From Lithospermum erythrorhizon (Eukaryota > Streptophyta > Magnoliopsida > Boraginales > Boraginaceae): DNA of 64,000 nucleotides. A program made the translations under genes and the position numbers. The stretch is taken from positions 62,001 to 126,000 of the forward strand of contig JADFUC010000517.1 of assembly GCA_019722365.1 (NCBI GenBank). Reading direction: 5' to 3'. The stretch's first letter is position 1. Each line of letters opens with the position of its first letter. Of the stretch, positions 11,801 through 22,996 are shown piece by piece. The notes beneath the pieces were generated by a model, which was not told the origin of the DNA, did not search any database, and saw nothing but the letters and a program-made list of their open reading frames with translations.

Positions 11801-12606
11801 TATTAACACATGCTGATAAATTAGTTGAGCCCTAAAGTGAGATACTACTTGGTAAGAACAATCCAAAAAGTCACCAAAACTTTCATTGTTCATTACACAA
11901 TGCTGAGATAAGAAACCAGTACACTTCTGTGCCCTCTGATTATTACCAGTATGGATTTTTTCACATGTGAATGAGTGAACCAATGAGTTTTACAGCAAGT
12001 AAAAATGTTGCACGAATTACGTGATTTGAAAAGTGTACCTCTATAATAAATGTTTAAAGGGTAAATTCAAAAGATTCATGATTTTATGCATGAAAAAGGA
12101 CTGAGAAAGGTTTGCACAAAGTTGAAGGTGAATCTTCGACAACTTTGCACTGACACTACTGAACCATAACTATGGTCTAGTTGATTGGAGGGTGTAGAGT
12201 AGTGTACTTGTGTGTAATCCTAGCCACACTAACCAACTTGTTCGGTTCAATTCGGGGGCACCGAGTCCTGATAATTGACTCGATAAGTATGAAGCCCGAG
12301 CCATAAATAGAGTTGTGTACTTAACAACATGTCGAAGTCAAGGTTCAAATCATGACCGCTAGTGGAGTACATAGTAGAGATCAAGGGGACCTTGACCGCT
12401 AGATTTAAAAAAACATATCGAGCACCTTGTTAGTTCATATTTATATAAATAATGTATCCGTAAGACCCGCATTGGACAATATTTACATTCCCTCCAACAA
12501 GTGAAAATCATCACTTTCACTCTTTTTATCTACCAAACAGGTAGTAGTGGCTTATTGAGGTGGTTAAATTTGAGAAGGATAAATTTAGAGATACTTTCTA
12601 AAATTT

Positions 12607-12730
12607 CTAAATATCAGAAAGGGGAGGAGCCACAAGTTTGTAAGGATAACTCAAAGCTATAGTCTATCCGATTTATTGGCAAAGAAAACATTAAAAACAT
12701 TTATTATACCACTGCTTCAACATGGTACCA
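12607..12730 (-). other. KRP downstream segment that has a second copy at 24.4 kb
   Basis: This 120-base segment lies 250-370 bases after the KRP stop codon in the direction of transcription. It is therefore within reach of the 3' untranslated region. An almost identical copy (about four differences) lies at 24408-24528. It contains no ORF of note. The surrounding 11801-12980 has no other recognisable feature. Confidence 0.8.
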
Positions 12731-12980
12731 AATAACCTACAGATGTTATGAGACTTCAACAGTTGGTACATAACACTTTCTGCTAATTCTACTTCCAAAT
12801 GGTTAGTAGTAATTAACCAGTTCCACTACGTCAGACATGAAATTACACATGGTCAAAGGGCTATCAATTTTACACTAGTCAAAGGTCATAAATGAGTAGT
12901 ATCCCATCCTGGTTCAAACTCCTCTCAACATTGTTGAAGAAATGTAAGGGAGCGGGATGTCGGCTTAGAGCCTTCACTGG

Positions 12981-15826
12981 CTATGGACTGACCTTCACCC
13001 ACTCATAACGTCCAGGGAGGGGCACATCGTTAATGATGTCAAAGTTATACCTGCAACGAAGGATGAAAACAGAAAATCGCCAATAAATACCAACATAAAT
13101 GTTACTGGATAAAATTATTTCATATTACAGTGATTAGAGTAACAATGGAAGGAGTTTGACAGAAATTAGGAAGACCATACTTCTCCATAAAGAAGCGCTG
13201 CTGTTGCTGCTCAAAATGTGCAAACAGCTCATCCACCTCACGCATCGAAGGGATGTTTGGGAGGATTGAGCTTCGAGGTGTTTGATTTTCTGGGTACCTT
13301 GTAGAGGAACCAGGAGTTGAGATGTTGTCCACATCTGTTATGACGTTACAAGGAGTGCTTTCTCTGGTGGCCCTAGAGATGGAATACAGCATCCAATTAG
13401 TCTCAGAAAACCAAGGATCTGAATACAACAAAACCTCAATCTAGAAGACTAACATACCAACCACGGCCTTAAGTCAGCCATTATACATAAAAATATTTGC
13501 AAACAAGATTAACAAATGTGAAAACACAACAGACCCCCCGTCCCACAAAAGTGAGCCCACCGACTACAAGACCTGAGGGAAGAGGAGAGTCGGTCAACAG
13601 GATGCTTCCATTAGAAGACAAGAAACGGTGGTCCTCTCAGTTCATCTATTGTCCCCAAAGAGTATCTTACATAATTATGTACTACATAATCTGGCCAATG
13701 AATAAGACACCACTCCAAAACATATTGGGAAAGGAATTTAATGCTTCCACAAAAGAGTTCCACTACTGGAAAAAAGCAATGAATTCATGACCGTAAATCC
13801 CTGTTTCAAAGGGGCAATCTTTTGTCATGAAATAAAGCAACTTCTCCAATGAGATCACCTTTTGGATCAGATGATACAAAGGAACCATTTATTGCTTAAC
13901 TTAATCTGAGTATGATTCTGGTACAACAAGCTTTTTATGATTGAGACTCCTCAGACCAAAAGCAAATACATCTGCTTTTTTCACATTAGGATTTACATAC
14001 ACAAATTTAAAGCATAAAATTATGAAACTCGCTCAAATTTATAAATTTGCTCACTTTTAAAGAAGAAAAATTCCGCCCTTAAGCAACAACGTGGGGATGA
14101 AACACAACTATAGTAGGTGAAAGATTGATTAATTTATGTAATTGCAACATAGTTGCTTCTGACACAGCAAGAAACACTAAACACAAACTATATAAAGTTT
14201 GTACACAAGAAAGCATAACTTCTTTTCCAAGATCCTAACTAGTTCAGAATATGGATACCCAGAAACAACAGATTTTCACAATTGACCACCAAAAAAAGCA
14301 AATCAGGAAACACCAAAATATTAAAATTGTTGATGCGGGGCAATGGGCAAAGCAAAAAGGAGTATATTACAGAGTTGAATTTTGAACAACTATACATAAA
14401 AGCTCAACTTTTCCATACAAAATTGGGTAAATTTAAACAAATCCTAAATAATAAAAAACCTTTCTTTTCTTTCCATTTAGAAGAAAGCAGAAGAAAAAAA
14501 AGTGGAACCCTCATAATGCAACACTAACAAGGAAAATAAACTAACTTTTCCTCATATATGCTTTCTTTCACACAAAAGAAAGCACAAAATTATCCAAAAC
14601 TCTGTATAAGCTTTATACTAAGTATAAGGTAACTTTCTTCGAAAATAAAAAGACTAGAGTGGGTTAAGAGAAGCCAAAAACTCAAATAAAATTGTTTAAT
14701 TCAAAATACTTTTAACTTTTGAAACCATAAAAATCAAACCTTTTCATATAAAAATTGTATTTTTATGATTTCATCTGCAAGAAAATTAAATACACACATA
14801 GATCTGGCAAAGAGGGACCCTTTTCCTCCTTTAACAGTACCATATATCAAGAAAATAAAGCAAACAAAAAAAATCATGAGGGTAAATTAACCAAAAACAA
14901 ATTCAGCTCATTTTAGTTTCATAAACATAAATAATTACAAATTAACAGTATAATTACAAACAAAAGTCAACCATTTTTTTTTTCTAAAATACATAAATCA
15001 ACCAAGATTGTACCTTTCAATTAATTCAAACTCTAAACTATTTTGACCAAATTGTTCATCTTCATTTTAGTTTCATAAACTCAAATATCACAAATTAACA
15101 GTATAATTACAAACAAAAAAATAAAATAAAAAATCACAAACCACCCAAGATTATACCTTTCAATTGGCTCAAAACTCCAAACTATTTTCCCCAAATTATT
15201 CATCTTCATTTTAGTTTGATATATCAACCAAAAAAATACCAAAAAATTCATAAAAACCAACAAAATCATACCATTAAATTGGTTCAAACTCCAAACCATA
15301 TTCCCCAAATCAACACTATAATTACAAACAAAATGACCCAATTTTTTTTAAAAAAAACACATATCATCAAAAATCATACCTTCCAATTGGTTCAAACTAC
15401 AAACTATTTTCCCCAAATCGTTCATCTTCCATTTAGTTTCAGAAAAATCACCCAAAACAAATTTTTTTTTAAAATACCAAAAATTCATAAAAATCAACCA
15501 ACTATTTTCCCCAAATTGTTTATCTTCAATTGAGTTTCAGAAATCAACCAAAAAAAGAAGAAAAATGATACCTTCCAATTGGTTGAAAGTGGAAATTATT
15601 TTCTTGAATATTTTGTAATTGAGGTTTAGTCTGGTTGAGTTTTGAGGTTTGATTTTTTTGGGCAAACCCTAAAAATGGTTTGTGAAGGCGCCTTGACCTA
15701 AGCTGGAGGTCTTGTAGCCTTTGCAGTGCTAGGGTTTTCGCTCGTGTACGTACCCCTAACGTTGACTTTCTCAACTCCATACCGTTCACTTCTGATGTCA
15801 CCTTTGATTTCCGAATGTATTTTCCC

Positions 15827-15828
<2 letters not shown>
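12981..15828 (-). CDS. KRP: Cyclin-dependent kinase inhibitor, KRP/ICK family
   Basis: Nuclear inhibitor of CDK-cyclin complexes. Three exons on the minus strand join in frame: 15828-15572, 13372-13181 and 13050-12981, giving 172 residues. Exon 1 starts [11 protein letters not shown] and carries the conserved N-terminal motif '[16 protein letters not shown]' (about residues 24-39). Exon 2 holds 'TRESTPC' and the start of the CDK-inhibitory domain ('[15 protein letters not shown]'). Exon 3 completes it with '[20 protein letters not shown]', the family signature that binds CDK and cyclin. All junctions have GT-AG borders and matching phases (2 and 2). The product is slightly shorter than most plant KRPs (about 190-290), mainly in the middle, so a small exon in the 2.2-kb intron 1 may have been missed. 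The exon 2 acceptor was chosen because it is the one that keeps frame. Confidence 0.88.
14885..15600 (-). repeat. Degenerate tandem array in KRP intron 1 copying the exon 1 end and splice donor
   Basis: Five to six copies of a 100-140-bp unit follow each other. Read on the minus strand, each contains 'ACTAAA(A/T)TGAAGATGAAC', 'AATTTGGGGAAAATAGTTTG', 'AGTTTGAACCAATTGGAAGG' and then TATRATTTTTG. The final 'CCAATTGGAAG|GTAT' is the same sequence as the real exon 1 end and splice donor (15585-15568). Donor-like copies lie at about 15373-15390, 15264-15282, 15153-15170 and 15012-15030. A copy at about 15500-15540 lacks the donor part, and one at about 14890-14990 is partial. Confidence 0.85.

Positions 15829-15863
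<35 letters not shown>
15829..15863 (-). promoter_or_regulatory. (CT)17 leader directly in front of the KRP start codon
   Basis: A pure CT dinucleotide repeat on the coding strand ends exactly at the ATG, with no spacer. CT-rich leaders are common in plant 5' untranslated regions and this one is probably transcribed. Being a microsatellite, its length should vary between individuals. Because it abuts the start codon, changes in its length would change the leader only. Confidence 0.8.
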
Positions 15864-15866
<3 letters not shown>

Positions 15867-16249
15867 GGACAAGAAAATGTAGAGAGATTGATTAGGACAA
15901 GAAAAGAAAATGTAATATGGTTAAATTTATGGTTGGGGTTAGGGTGCACCACCAAGTTAAATAATTTGCTCCTTAAGTTGCACGTGTACACACAACAACA
16001 AATCATATTCCATCTCCATTCGCTCTCTATATTTACTTTTTCTCTCCATTCTCTATTTGTTTTTCTTTTCGCTCTTATGAGAATTAGATACAGAATCGTA
16101 ATTTAGCTAAAAATGAAAATCAACTCAAGCACAAAAGGTTCAAACAACATCAATTTTAGATATTATAGTATTTAATCGTTCACTATTTGTGGTTAGGGTT
16201 TCAATTTTATAAATTTTCATCCTCTTATATCTAGAATTTCTTATTAATT

Positions 16250-16950
16250 TAGGTTAATTGTTAAGTAAGATTTTGAAATGGTTAAATTTAGGTTAATTCT
16301 TAATTAGGGTTTCGAAATTGTTAGTAATTTAGGTTATTTTTTAAATAAGATTTTACAACATCTAAAATTAGTAATTATATATTTAAATTTATAGTTACTT
16401 TAGTTCGATTTTTGTTTAGGAATTTAATGTTTGGTATATTTATGTTTTGCATGTTGAATTTAAAATGTATTTTGTTGTGAAATTTGATTATGTTGTTGAA
16501 CTTTATTGTTCTTACTACTGGAATTTTGTGGAATTTGATTTTGTTGATGAACTTCATTGTTCTTAGTAGTGAAGTGTGGAATAGTTTTTTGTAGCGGTTT
16601 GTTAATATAGAATGCAGCATGCGCTCTCGAGAATATAATATGTGAGTACATATATAGCAGTTTAGTAAAATCGTCTCCATATATGTTTAGAGTACATGTG
16701 TGCTCGTTTACAACTTGACCTTAGTGTTTGCCGGTTTTAGAGTATAAGTGTACTCGAAATATAGCTGTTGAATGCAGCATTATCTTCCCGAAATGATTAT
16801 GTATATAGTGTATAAGTATTTATGAGTTTTTTAGGTATAAGTGTCTTCGAAAATATAGCTGTTGATCTATTTCTTCTAGAAAGGCTTATGTATATAGTGT
16901 AAAAGTATTTAGCCCATTTAGGTATAAGTGTGCTTCAATATATTTATTTG
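16250..16950. repeat. Three successive local tandem duplications upstream of KRP
   Basis: At 16250-16360 a unit beginning 'TTTAGGTTAATT' occurs three times with about 46-50-bp spacing. At 16482-16587 a 52-bp unit ('AATTTGATTWTGTTGWTGAAC', then 'TTCTTA') occurs twice. At 16739-16950 a 90-bp unit with 'GTATAAGTGT', 'AATATAGCTGTTGA' and 'TATGTATATAGTGTA' occurs two and a half times. No gene is seen in 15864-17278. The region would be KRP promoter and upstream DNA. Confidence 0.7.
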
Positions 16951-17278
16951 GTATCTTATACTCTCGGAAAATTATATTATAAAACAAAAAGTTTAAAAAT
17001 CAAGATAAATACTTAGAAACCTCGTGAGTCGATTCGACCTTTGAATTGTTGTGCGAACCGCAGATGATGCAATAATTAAGTTTGCGGAGTGCCGAGGAAT
17101 ATAGTTGTTGATAAGGAAATGCGGAGGAAACGTTGTTGTGAGATAATGTTGAGAATTTGGAGAAAAGGACCGTGAAACGTTATTGTTGATAATGCTGAAA
17201 ATTTGGAGAAGGATTGTGAGGGTTTACAAAATGAAAATAATACTTGCGATGATAAAAATAAAGATTGAGAATTTGGGA

Positions 17279-17519
17279 GGAATGTTGCTGCATTATTATT
17301 GGTAACTTTTAGTCACCACCGAGCGAAATCTCTCAGCCTAAAAATATGTATCTGCCCCAAATATTAGAGTCATGATGGACTGATAGAACTGGAATAAATA
17401 TATTAATATTAGCCGGAAGTCTAACGTTCCCTAGAGTAACCTCTCTCTGAACTTTTCTGACCAGTGTGATTACAGGAGAATACAATCTAAGGCATTCATT
17501 AATGATCATGTTCATCTAC
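17279..17519 (-). pseudogene. Cytochrome P450 fragment (CYP72-clan, CYP749-like), broken
   Basis: From 17515 the minus strand reads MNMIINECLRLYSPVITLVR, then a stretch with LGN-RLPAN-N, then PVLSVHHDSNIWG. This is the K-helix (E-x-x-R in 'ECLR') and the following sheet region of a CYP72-clan P450. The family's next motif (PERF) can be followed to about 17279 only with a stop and one or two frameshifts ('FARWWLKVTNNNAATFL'-like). An AG acceptor lies directly before the first codon, as at the real exon border of the family. The heme-binding Cys loop and the rest of the gene are absent. This is a relic exon and not a functional enzyme. Confidence 0.75.
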
Positions 17520-18770
17520 ATAAAAAGAATTCGAAATGTTAACAACGATTAATTATCGAAATTATGTATTTTAAGGAATTGAGAAGTTGTAAGAGTTCTT
17601 GAGAAAAAAATCGTATTGTAAATATAATTGAGAAGATTTAATGGATAAAAATCGTTGAAGAAAATGATGATTGAGAAGATTTATGAATTATTGAGAAAAA
17701 AAAAAGTTAAATTGGTTGGAATTAATGATGGACAAAAATGGTAGTATTAATGTGTCTTAGATGAATTTAATGGGTAACCCAAATAAGGTGGACCGGATCA
17801 GCAGAGGCCGCAGTTTTTAATGGGCTAAGAAACATTGTTGGCATGTCACATGTGTGTTTGCATTAGACATGGCTAACGAGCAGGCCGGCGGCCCGGTATA
17901 ACGAATGAACCGGGCCGGCCGGTAACATGTTGACGGGCCGCGAGGCCCCTTAACAGGCCGGGCATTACGTTAAGAATGCTTAATTTTTCTATTCGGTCAT
18001 GCAAAGGGCGCGGCGAGCAACGTGGTGCTGGTTATCTGCACTGACCAGATTTTATCCACCCATAATAAATTAATAATAATGCGTTCGACCATTTTAAAAC
18101 AATGAGCCAGATTTACTTTTAAGCGATGCGCGTTTCAACGAGCCCCAGTTTTGTAACGTGCATGTTGTAACCAGCTGCTGTAAATAAGCACGTGGTAACG
18201 TTTGATTTAAGCGGTACCGTTTGTGCATTTATATGACTGTTTGTGACCAAGCGTGAATGGTTTGATTTAAGCGTTAGCGTTTAGTGCTTAAATAAGCGGA
18301 TTGCTCTGCTTAGTTATTAATAAGCATGCCGTTCAGATTACCACGTTTAATAACTGGTCGAAAAAACCATGGAGGTGCATAAAGGGATAATGCCTTCTTC
18401 GTTTTAGATTCTGATCATTTGTAAGCAAACTCAAAGCGATAACAAGCTCTCAAAATCTAATATTGAAGAATTATATTGAAATTTAAGGATTACATCTGAG
18501 GCGTGGAGGCACGTTACGTTTCGAAATCTACGATCCTACGTTGCTCCGTCAGGTTCGGTATTATTTACCAACTTTTTATAAATTCATGATATTTTTTTGT
18601 TTTAAATTAATGGCATCAGCATTAATCTTGGTAAAATGTTCAAAGTGCTAGTCTTGTGTATGCATGTCTAATGATTATGTTAATTTAGAGGATGATGATC
18701 GTATGGCCAAAGCACCCATTATTAACTCCGATCTAGTCTTCTGGGATACTACTAATGAAAGGAAAAAAAA

Positions 18771-20460
18771 CTTCATGGATTTGGAAATATTTTAATGGAA
18801 CCGTGAAAAAGCCAACGGCCGAAACTTGTATAAATTGTAAAATTTACTACATCATGGAAACTGGTGGGGGTAAAGGGAAGCAGGTAATGCTAGCTGAGCA
18901 ACAGCGGGTCGTAAGATCGGTAAGATAGTGGTGGAGGTGAGGTACGCGAGACAATGATATCAATAGGTAAGAACTTTTTTTAGCGTCTTGGCTTATAGGA
19001 TTGAAACTATGAAATTTGTCGGTAGTTCTTTGACTTTTAATCATTGTGATGGATGGCGTTTTTACTAAATGGATTGAGAAATATACGTTAATCCCGAGCT
19101 TCACTCCGTATCCTCGTACTCTTTCTGAACATGCTTTTAAATATTTTAAAAATGAAGAGAGAACGCTAGGTAACACTCTTTATGAATTTGCCTTATAAAA
19201 TGTGTTGACTAGTGATATTAGTGTCTTTTTTGTATTTTGATATAATGTGTGTAACATGTCATTGGATTAATCGGGTGGAGTGCAAAGAGAAATTATATAT
19301 TTAGATGGGTGCTAAACATAACAATTGAATTTCGGAAGGTATCTTCGCGTATGCCAATGATTACAAATGTTTGAATAAGATTACTTCAATTTCATTTTGA
19401 TAATAAATTATCTGGATTTCAATCGAAAAATTAAAGAGGCCTATTAAAGTTTTAGTGAGCTTTTTTTCATGTTAGATGTTTATGTCACGTCCTTGATTAG
19501 TTAAAATGAATAAAAGTTGTTTGGGATGAGTTTATTTTACCCAAATTCGTAAGCGGATTAATTTTGTTGTTAATGGCGGGGTAAGAAGAAGACATGAATA
19601 TAAAAAAATGGTTGAGGCTTCGGTAAGTTTAGAAATTAATTTTGGATTGTGAAGCTAGATGGAACTTCATTTCTGATCTACTAGTTCGTGCATATATGTA
19701 TAAGGAAGAAATCTAGATTTTTATGAAGTAATACTCCGATTGGTGAGTATTATGTTACCGCTCCATATACTAATTGGAAACATTGTTATGAATTACTTAG
19801 AGTTTTAGAGCCACTTAAAAGGTTATACTAAAGTTTTCTTCAATCCAGGAGCCAAATATTAAATGCTTGCTTTAGAGATGTGTCGTTAATCTCTCCGTTC
19901 ATATGACTAAACATAAGAAATGATTATGTTGCTAGAGATATATGATTAGAATATGGAAAGATAAGTTTTTTAAAATGTTTTCATCTGTCGCATGCGTATG
20001 CAATTGGTATATCTTGAATCACTATGTTAGGTAAGCATTTTTAATTTACATGTAATCGTATTATGAATCTTACTACCACTTTAATCTGATAGAGTCTTGA
20101 TGTTCAGAAATGAAAAGATGGAATTGAAATTTATATGTATAACAAATACCAATCAGGGTATGGACAAGGTAGGCGCGCCCAGTAGTATACAAAGTTTTAA
20201 TGTGGCCCTTTGGCGGGAGTTAAAATCTGAAGTCAGCATGATCGTAGAAATGCGTTACAAGCTTTAGGTGAAATTGATCGGCCTCCCTGTGAAGACACAA
20301 ATGAGTTAACTTCAATATTTATCTACTAACTTTGAATTGAGTCGATATAATGATAAAAATCGCTTTTTGATATATTAAATGGTGAGGCGAGCGGAAGCCT
20401 TGTTTCGGTCTTATCTAAGATAACCCAAAAAAGTATTTTCTATCACTAATAATAGGCAAT
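18771..20460 (+). pseudogene. hAT transposase remnant (BED finger to dimerisation domain)
   Basis: Domains appear in the family's order but in shifting frames. At 18771-18860 there is a BED zinc finger (SWIWKYF..., then C-I-N-C). At about 19025-19140 there is the 'FNHCDGWRFTKWIEKYTLIP' segment. At 19200-19320 come the 'LTSDI' and 'CHWINREW.LQKRI' parts of the RNase H-like core. At 19650-19720 comes 'DCEARWNFISDLLVRA', and at about 20350-20440 the C-terminal dimerisation domain start ('KSLFDIL...' followed by 'LVSVLSKIT'). Stops and frame changes are numerous. About 1.8 kb of non-coding DNA (21000-22660) separates it from the right end. Confidence 0.75.
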
Positions 20461-20759
20461 AGCCGGTGGTCCATTTAGCATGGCGAAGCTACAATACGCT
20501 CCAAAAGGCGTTCGAGAACACGAAGCTCGGCGATTGAAGTATGTGTGTGCGTCGAGGATTGAATGACGTGCGGCATGGGATCTGGGCAAAGACAGTCATG
20601 GAGCGAAAAAGAAAAAAGATATGTTCGATGATCTTAGTGACATTGAAGAAGAAATTGAAGAGAAGCAACCTGATAGGCGTTGAAAAAGACTTCCCGGAGC
20701 AAAGAAGAGTCAGAAGATGAATTAATTTATGATGATTAGAATTGTAGTTTTGTAACTAA

Positions 20760-22660
20760 TAACTTTTTATTATTAGCGGAAGCTTCATGTAAACTCATGC
20801 TAGTATAAAAAAGCGTAGACTGACTCGAAAATAATCAAAATACCTTTTTATTCTGAATAGACTACATTATTTTTTAAACTTATTGATTTAAGCATTGGCA
20901 CCGTTACGGTGCGGCGGTACCACGTTTAATCCGAAAAAATGGCGAAGAAAACTCCAAACTTTCTACCATTTTTTAGGATTAACGTGTCTCCTTCGGCCTG
21001 CGGTACACGTTTAAAGCGAAAAATAAGATTAATAGGGTTCCAAACATTCAATTGAAACACGATTCCTCGATCTTAACTCCAAAAACCAAAATTCTCTGGC
21101 TTCATTTTGAATTCCTCACATAAATCATCTTTCAATTAGTTAATTACGTTATATTAGTATCGATTCTTTAAAATAGCCTTGCAAAAGAGCTACATAATGA
21201 GGAAATTGTTGAATTGCGAGCAAGAAATAGGAGGAGAGTCCCGGCATCGGTCACCGCGCATTGCTTCCCTGAGAGGAAGAAGATGTAGAGGTGCAATGGC
21301 CGAAGTTCGAAGGGTAGGAGGTGAAGTCTTGCGATGCGGAAGGGGATGTACCTTGATGAAGGAGAAATCGAAACGTCACTTGCGGGTAATCTTTATTCAA
21401 TTTTTAGATATTGCGAGCTTAGTACATTTACTACTTTTTACTAGTAATTGGTATCCGCCATTGTGTATAAAGTTTTATAGAATCCGTTGGAGCTGCGTTA
21501 TAGCGGTAATTGAGGAGTGCTGGTTGTCGACAATATCGTGGAGTTACGGGTATTATAACGGAAAAGCGATTTAATAAAAAGCATTTGAGCCATCTTGGTT
21601 GGGGTGCGGATGATTAGGAAGAGATGGTGCACTAAGCGGCCGGTCAGCATTACAAGAATGTGTCAAGACATACTGGCTGTCGTGAGTTAGAAAGAAGGCA
21701 TAGTGTATAAGAATAATTTAGACAGGTAGCCAAAAACTTGTTTTGGAAAGAGTGGTATCCAGACATTTCTTTTTGCCATCTACTAGTCGAGCATCGAACT
21801 AAGTTGTTTTCATTCGTTTTTGTGTGGTCTATATTGAATTGCGATGGGTTAATATGCCGTTTGATACTTAAACATATGTTTAAATGAAGGCGAAATCGAC
21901 CACTTGATATGGCGTGATTATCTACCGTTGTTAGTTAATATCAAAGGGGTTCTGTTGGAGAATGTAAATGGGTTGATTTAAGAAGGATACAAATGGGAAA
22001 GCGTCGTTGATTAGCGGAAGTGCTTATGTGGGGCCGAGTATTGCGGTGCAAATGGGAGTGTTTGAGCGTTTGGCGGATGTTGAATGAGGTGTGGAGGTTG
22101 ACAGCTAACTGCACGAGGATGAGTGCGCTACACTTTGTTGGCAGATGAAGCGACAGCGCAGAGAAGCGAGGTCCTCCGTTCCCGGATCATCCGTTGAGCT
22201 ATGTCAATGTTGGAATTGATTAACACCCGGCATGTTAAAAGGCTGCTTTGAGATAGCGAAAGCGTCGAGATTGTTATGGGGAGGCCGGCTAAGGTTGCGG
22301 CGAGGGAGGCGTATGATTGTGGAAGCGAGGGAGAGCGTATGAATGTGGAAGCGAGGAGAGGTAAGCGGGGAAGCGAATGCGGATTGTTGTATATTTCCAT
22401 GAATAATATTGCTTTGAATAATGATTATATTGATGTTTAGTATTCGAACAATTTAGTTTTATGTTATGCGGCTTCTTATTTTCTAATTTTAGAATATTAA
22501 TATGTTTTGATTTAAGCATTTGATTACACTTTAGAATTGTTGTTAATGTGGTATCATTTGTTTTAAATTGAGCATTATTGTATTCAGTGAGTATTTCTTA
22601 ACTCAGATTTTGGGTATTAGCAGAGTAATTTTTAAAAGGTACACGTTATCTAAATAATCT
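20760..22660. other. Right-hand interior of the hAT element without a recognised gene
   Basis: Several ORFs of 76-131 codons occur on both strands (21179-21574 plus, 22128-22400 minus), but none resembles a known protein. They overlap purine-rich low-complexity DNA with 'GGAAGCGAGG' repeats near 22310-22375. They are treated as chance. Confidence 0.4.
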
Positions 22661-22996
22661 TGTTATTAACGTGGTACTAGTTTAATATAGCGGTACCACG
22701 TTAATGCTGATCAATTATTCTTTCTTCGAACTTTTTAACGTGGTCTGGTTTAATATAGCGATGCCGCGTTAACTCTTGGGCACCAGGGGCCTCGAGCTTA
22801 GAGGCCGGTAGAATCTTGCATCCAGAATATTGGGTGGGGGCTGAGGCAGGCTGTGGCAGGACAAATCCCTCGGCCCAGTTCGTCCCATTTTATTAGTGGG
22901 CGAGGCAAGATTCGTGAAACCTAGTGGGCCGGATCCAAGTCGAACGGCGGTGGGCGGGCCCCGGACGGCCTGAGCCCGGACCGATAGCCATGTCTA

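Larger units (their letters stand above)
17864..22996 (+). mobile_element. hAT-superfamily DNA transposon, decayed autonomous copy
   Basis: The ends are a perfect 12-bp terminal inverted repeat, TAGACATGGCTA at the left and its reverse complement at the right. The flanks GTTTGCAT and GTTGCAT(G) look like an 8-bp target duplication with one base lost. Subterminal DNA is rich in GGCCGG/CCCGG (17880-17960 and 22920-22985). AC-CACGTT-AA-type motifs are repeated near 18180-18360, 20895-21010 and 22660-22770. Such clustered subterminal motifs are typical transposase-binding regions of hAT elements. The interior carries a broken hAT transposase on the plus strand. Confidence 0.82.

Noticed and set aside
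13497..13790. 97-codon plus-strand ORF in KRP intron 1
   Set aside because: Low-complexity Thr/Pro-rich start, no motif, antisense to a well-supported intron.
15216..15533. 105-codon plus-strand ORF with internal repeats
   Set aside because: It is the antisense reading of the tandem array in KRP intron 1. Its repeats reflect DNA repeats and not a repeat protein.
21179..21574. 131-codon ORF inside the hAT element
   Set aside because: Arg-rich start and hydrophobic end without known motifs. It lies in the non-coding right half of the transposon and is likely chance.
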